From assembly GCA_903905665.1 (NCBI GenBank), contig CAIVHJ010000018.1, positions 1 through 23,343 on the forward strand: DNA of 23,343 bases, read 5' to 3'. This document shows, piece after piece, positions 22,354 to 23,343 of this stretch. A program made the position numbers and the translations under genes. How positions within the stretch are numbered: position 1 is the stretch's first letter; the number at the start of each line of letters is the position of its first letter. The notes beneath the pieces are model-generated. The model saw only the letters and a list, made by a program, of their open reading frames with translations, had not been told where the DNA came from and did not search any database. The DNA is from an uncultured Phycisphaerales bacterium (GTDB lineage Bacteria; Planctomycetota; Phycisphaerae; UBA1845; CAIVHJ01).

Positions 22354-22372
22354 GGTTCGATACTCAGTTCAC

Positions 22373-23343
22373 TCATTGCTCCGATGCGGACTCAATCCGG
22401 AGTTTTTCGCGACGATTCTTCCGCCATTTCTTAAGCACAGACGTGGAATCGAGGCACAGATGAATGATGCGCGATCCGATCAGGGTGGTGGATTCCATCA
22501 TTCGCGCGAGTCTCGCTCGCGTTGAATGTCCATACCAGTGCACCACAGATTCCTGCCAGGACGAATCACTGAGGTTTTGTTTGTATTCCCCTTCGCCGAG
22601 GCCAAAATCGAACACCCCAACATGGTTTTGGGTGAGATCGTCGAAGACGCGACACAACATCACTGTTCCGGGAGAGAGCGAGTGATTCATGGGTGTGAAG
22701 GCGGTGGCTTCGAGAGTATAGATGTTGCCGGACAAGAAACCGTGCGCATAAGCGATTGGCTCATCTTGCCCGATCAGGACGTACGATCGTAGTTTTCCCG
22801 TTTCTGCAAGAACCTGCAGGAGATTTTGCCACAGGGGTGAATCGCAGACGCCGATTCCCAGCGATTTTTGGTAGGTGCTATTCGCCACAAATGACGCTTG
22901 CTGCACGAAGGTTTCAACCTGTGCCGGTTGAGTGAAACAATCCAGGCGAAGGTGGCCGCCGAAATGCTCGGCCAGCATTCGATCCTGACGGCGCTGGTTG
23001 TAGCGTGTTTTTTTCGAGTGATGCACGATGGGTTGGTGGGTTTGGGGGTCGAGCAACGTTCGTCGATAGTGAGCAGAGCGAAGCACGAGCGGCTTGTATC
23101 GACGACGATCGGCCTGCAAATCGGCCCAGATTGGATCGTCGAGCCGAAGATGATTGATGCCCACATGATCAACTTCATGATCCAGCAGCTCGTGGAGGTA
23201 TTTCAGAATGTTCAGCCGGGCCTCTTGCGAACCGTCATGGATCAAACCGCCATAGGCGATTTTTAAGCATCGCAGCGCCGGCGTGTGTACGCGAATCGGT
23301 CCGAGCACACAGGGTAAACGGCGGGTCACTCTTCGACCGATCA
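22373..23343 (-). CDS. FemAB/CelD-like GNAT acyltransferase (5' end outside window)
   Basis: This is a second Acetyltransf_6-type protein, paralogous in layout to the one at 20423-21379. It has HHSKKTRYNQRRQDRMLAEHFGG as the family helix, then SYVLIGQDEPIAYAHGF, SLSPGTVMLCRVFDDL and GVFDFGLGEGEYKQNL, matching the FDFGxGxxxxK block of the neighbour. An in-frame GTG at 23329 exists, but the frame stays open to the window edge, so the true start is probably beyond it and the gene is treated as partial. Both GNAT proteins bracket the deacetylase, so they may act on the same glycan. Confidence 0.85.
   Translation of the reverse strand, partial: IGRRVTRRLPCVLGPIRVHTPALRCLKIAYGGLIHDGSQEARLNILKYLHELLDHEVDHVGINHLRLDDPIWADLQADRRRYKPLVLRSAHYRRTLLDPQTHQPIVHHSKKTRYNQRRQDRMLAEHFGGHLRLDCFTQPAQVETFVQQASFVANSTYQKSLGIGVCDSPLWQNLLQVLAETGKLRSYVLIGQDEPIAYAHGFLSGNIYTLEATAFTPMNHSLSPGTVMLCRVFDDLTQNHVGVFDFGLGEGEYKQNLSDSSWQESVVHWYGHSTRARLARMMESTTLIGSRIIHLCLDSTSVLKKWRKNRREKLRIESASEQ

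Overview
The window is a bacterial chromosomal segment dominated by a respiratory complex I (nuo) operon on the + strand. The best guess for the source is a planctomycete-like bacterium, probably known only from metagenomes. This is inference from three things: the shuffled nuo order, short repeats that read as LPDGRVSD-type peptides when they fall in genes, and many small lipoproteins and toxin-antitoxin (TA) genes. No rRNA, tRNA or CRISPR array was seen.

Region 1 (1-4301). The tail of an unknown gene ends in a clear intrinsic terminator. A lipoprotein gene follows (253-900). A truncated second copy of the glmS 3' end lies tail-to-tail with it (915-1126). The copy runs directly into what looks like the last codons of a second lipoprotein gene (1128-1169). 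A minus-strand three-gene cassette comes next: a DUF4258 protein, a YgiT-type zinc finger and an unknown coiled-coil protein. The intact glmS follows (2331-4157, minus). It is divergent from rarA (4302-5651, plus). The whole looks like a rearranged convergent lipoprotein/glmS junction carrying TA cargo.

Region 2 (5800-20406). A promoter-like site (5799-5827) precedes nuoI-A-B-C-D, then mntA-hepT and hicB-hicA, then nuoH, a lipoprotein, nuoJ, nuoK, a small unknown gene, nuoL-M-N and a small helical, possibly ferritin-like protein. All are on + and mostly tightly spaced. nuoE, nuoF and nuoG, which make up the NADH-oxidising module, are absent. The encoded enzyme therefore has the 11-subunit core (membrane arm plus the quinone-reducing connecting arm) and must receive electrons from a module encoded elsewhere or from another donor. 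Several gene boundaries hold passengers: two TA modules at D/H, a lipoprotein at H/J, an inverted pair of heptamer arrays at J/K, a small gene plus a palindrome at K/L, and a palindrome at C/D. Repeats have also entered coding sequence in frame. One 30-bp repeat unit is in nuoC. nuoL holds a composite insert of two 4x7-bp arrays alternating with two copies of the same unit.

Region 3 (20423-23343, minus). Two FemAB/CelD-like GNAT acyltransferases flank a CE4 polysaccharide deacetylase. This resembles part of an envelope or exopolysaccharide cluster, and the first gene runs off the window end.
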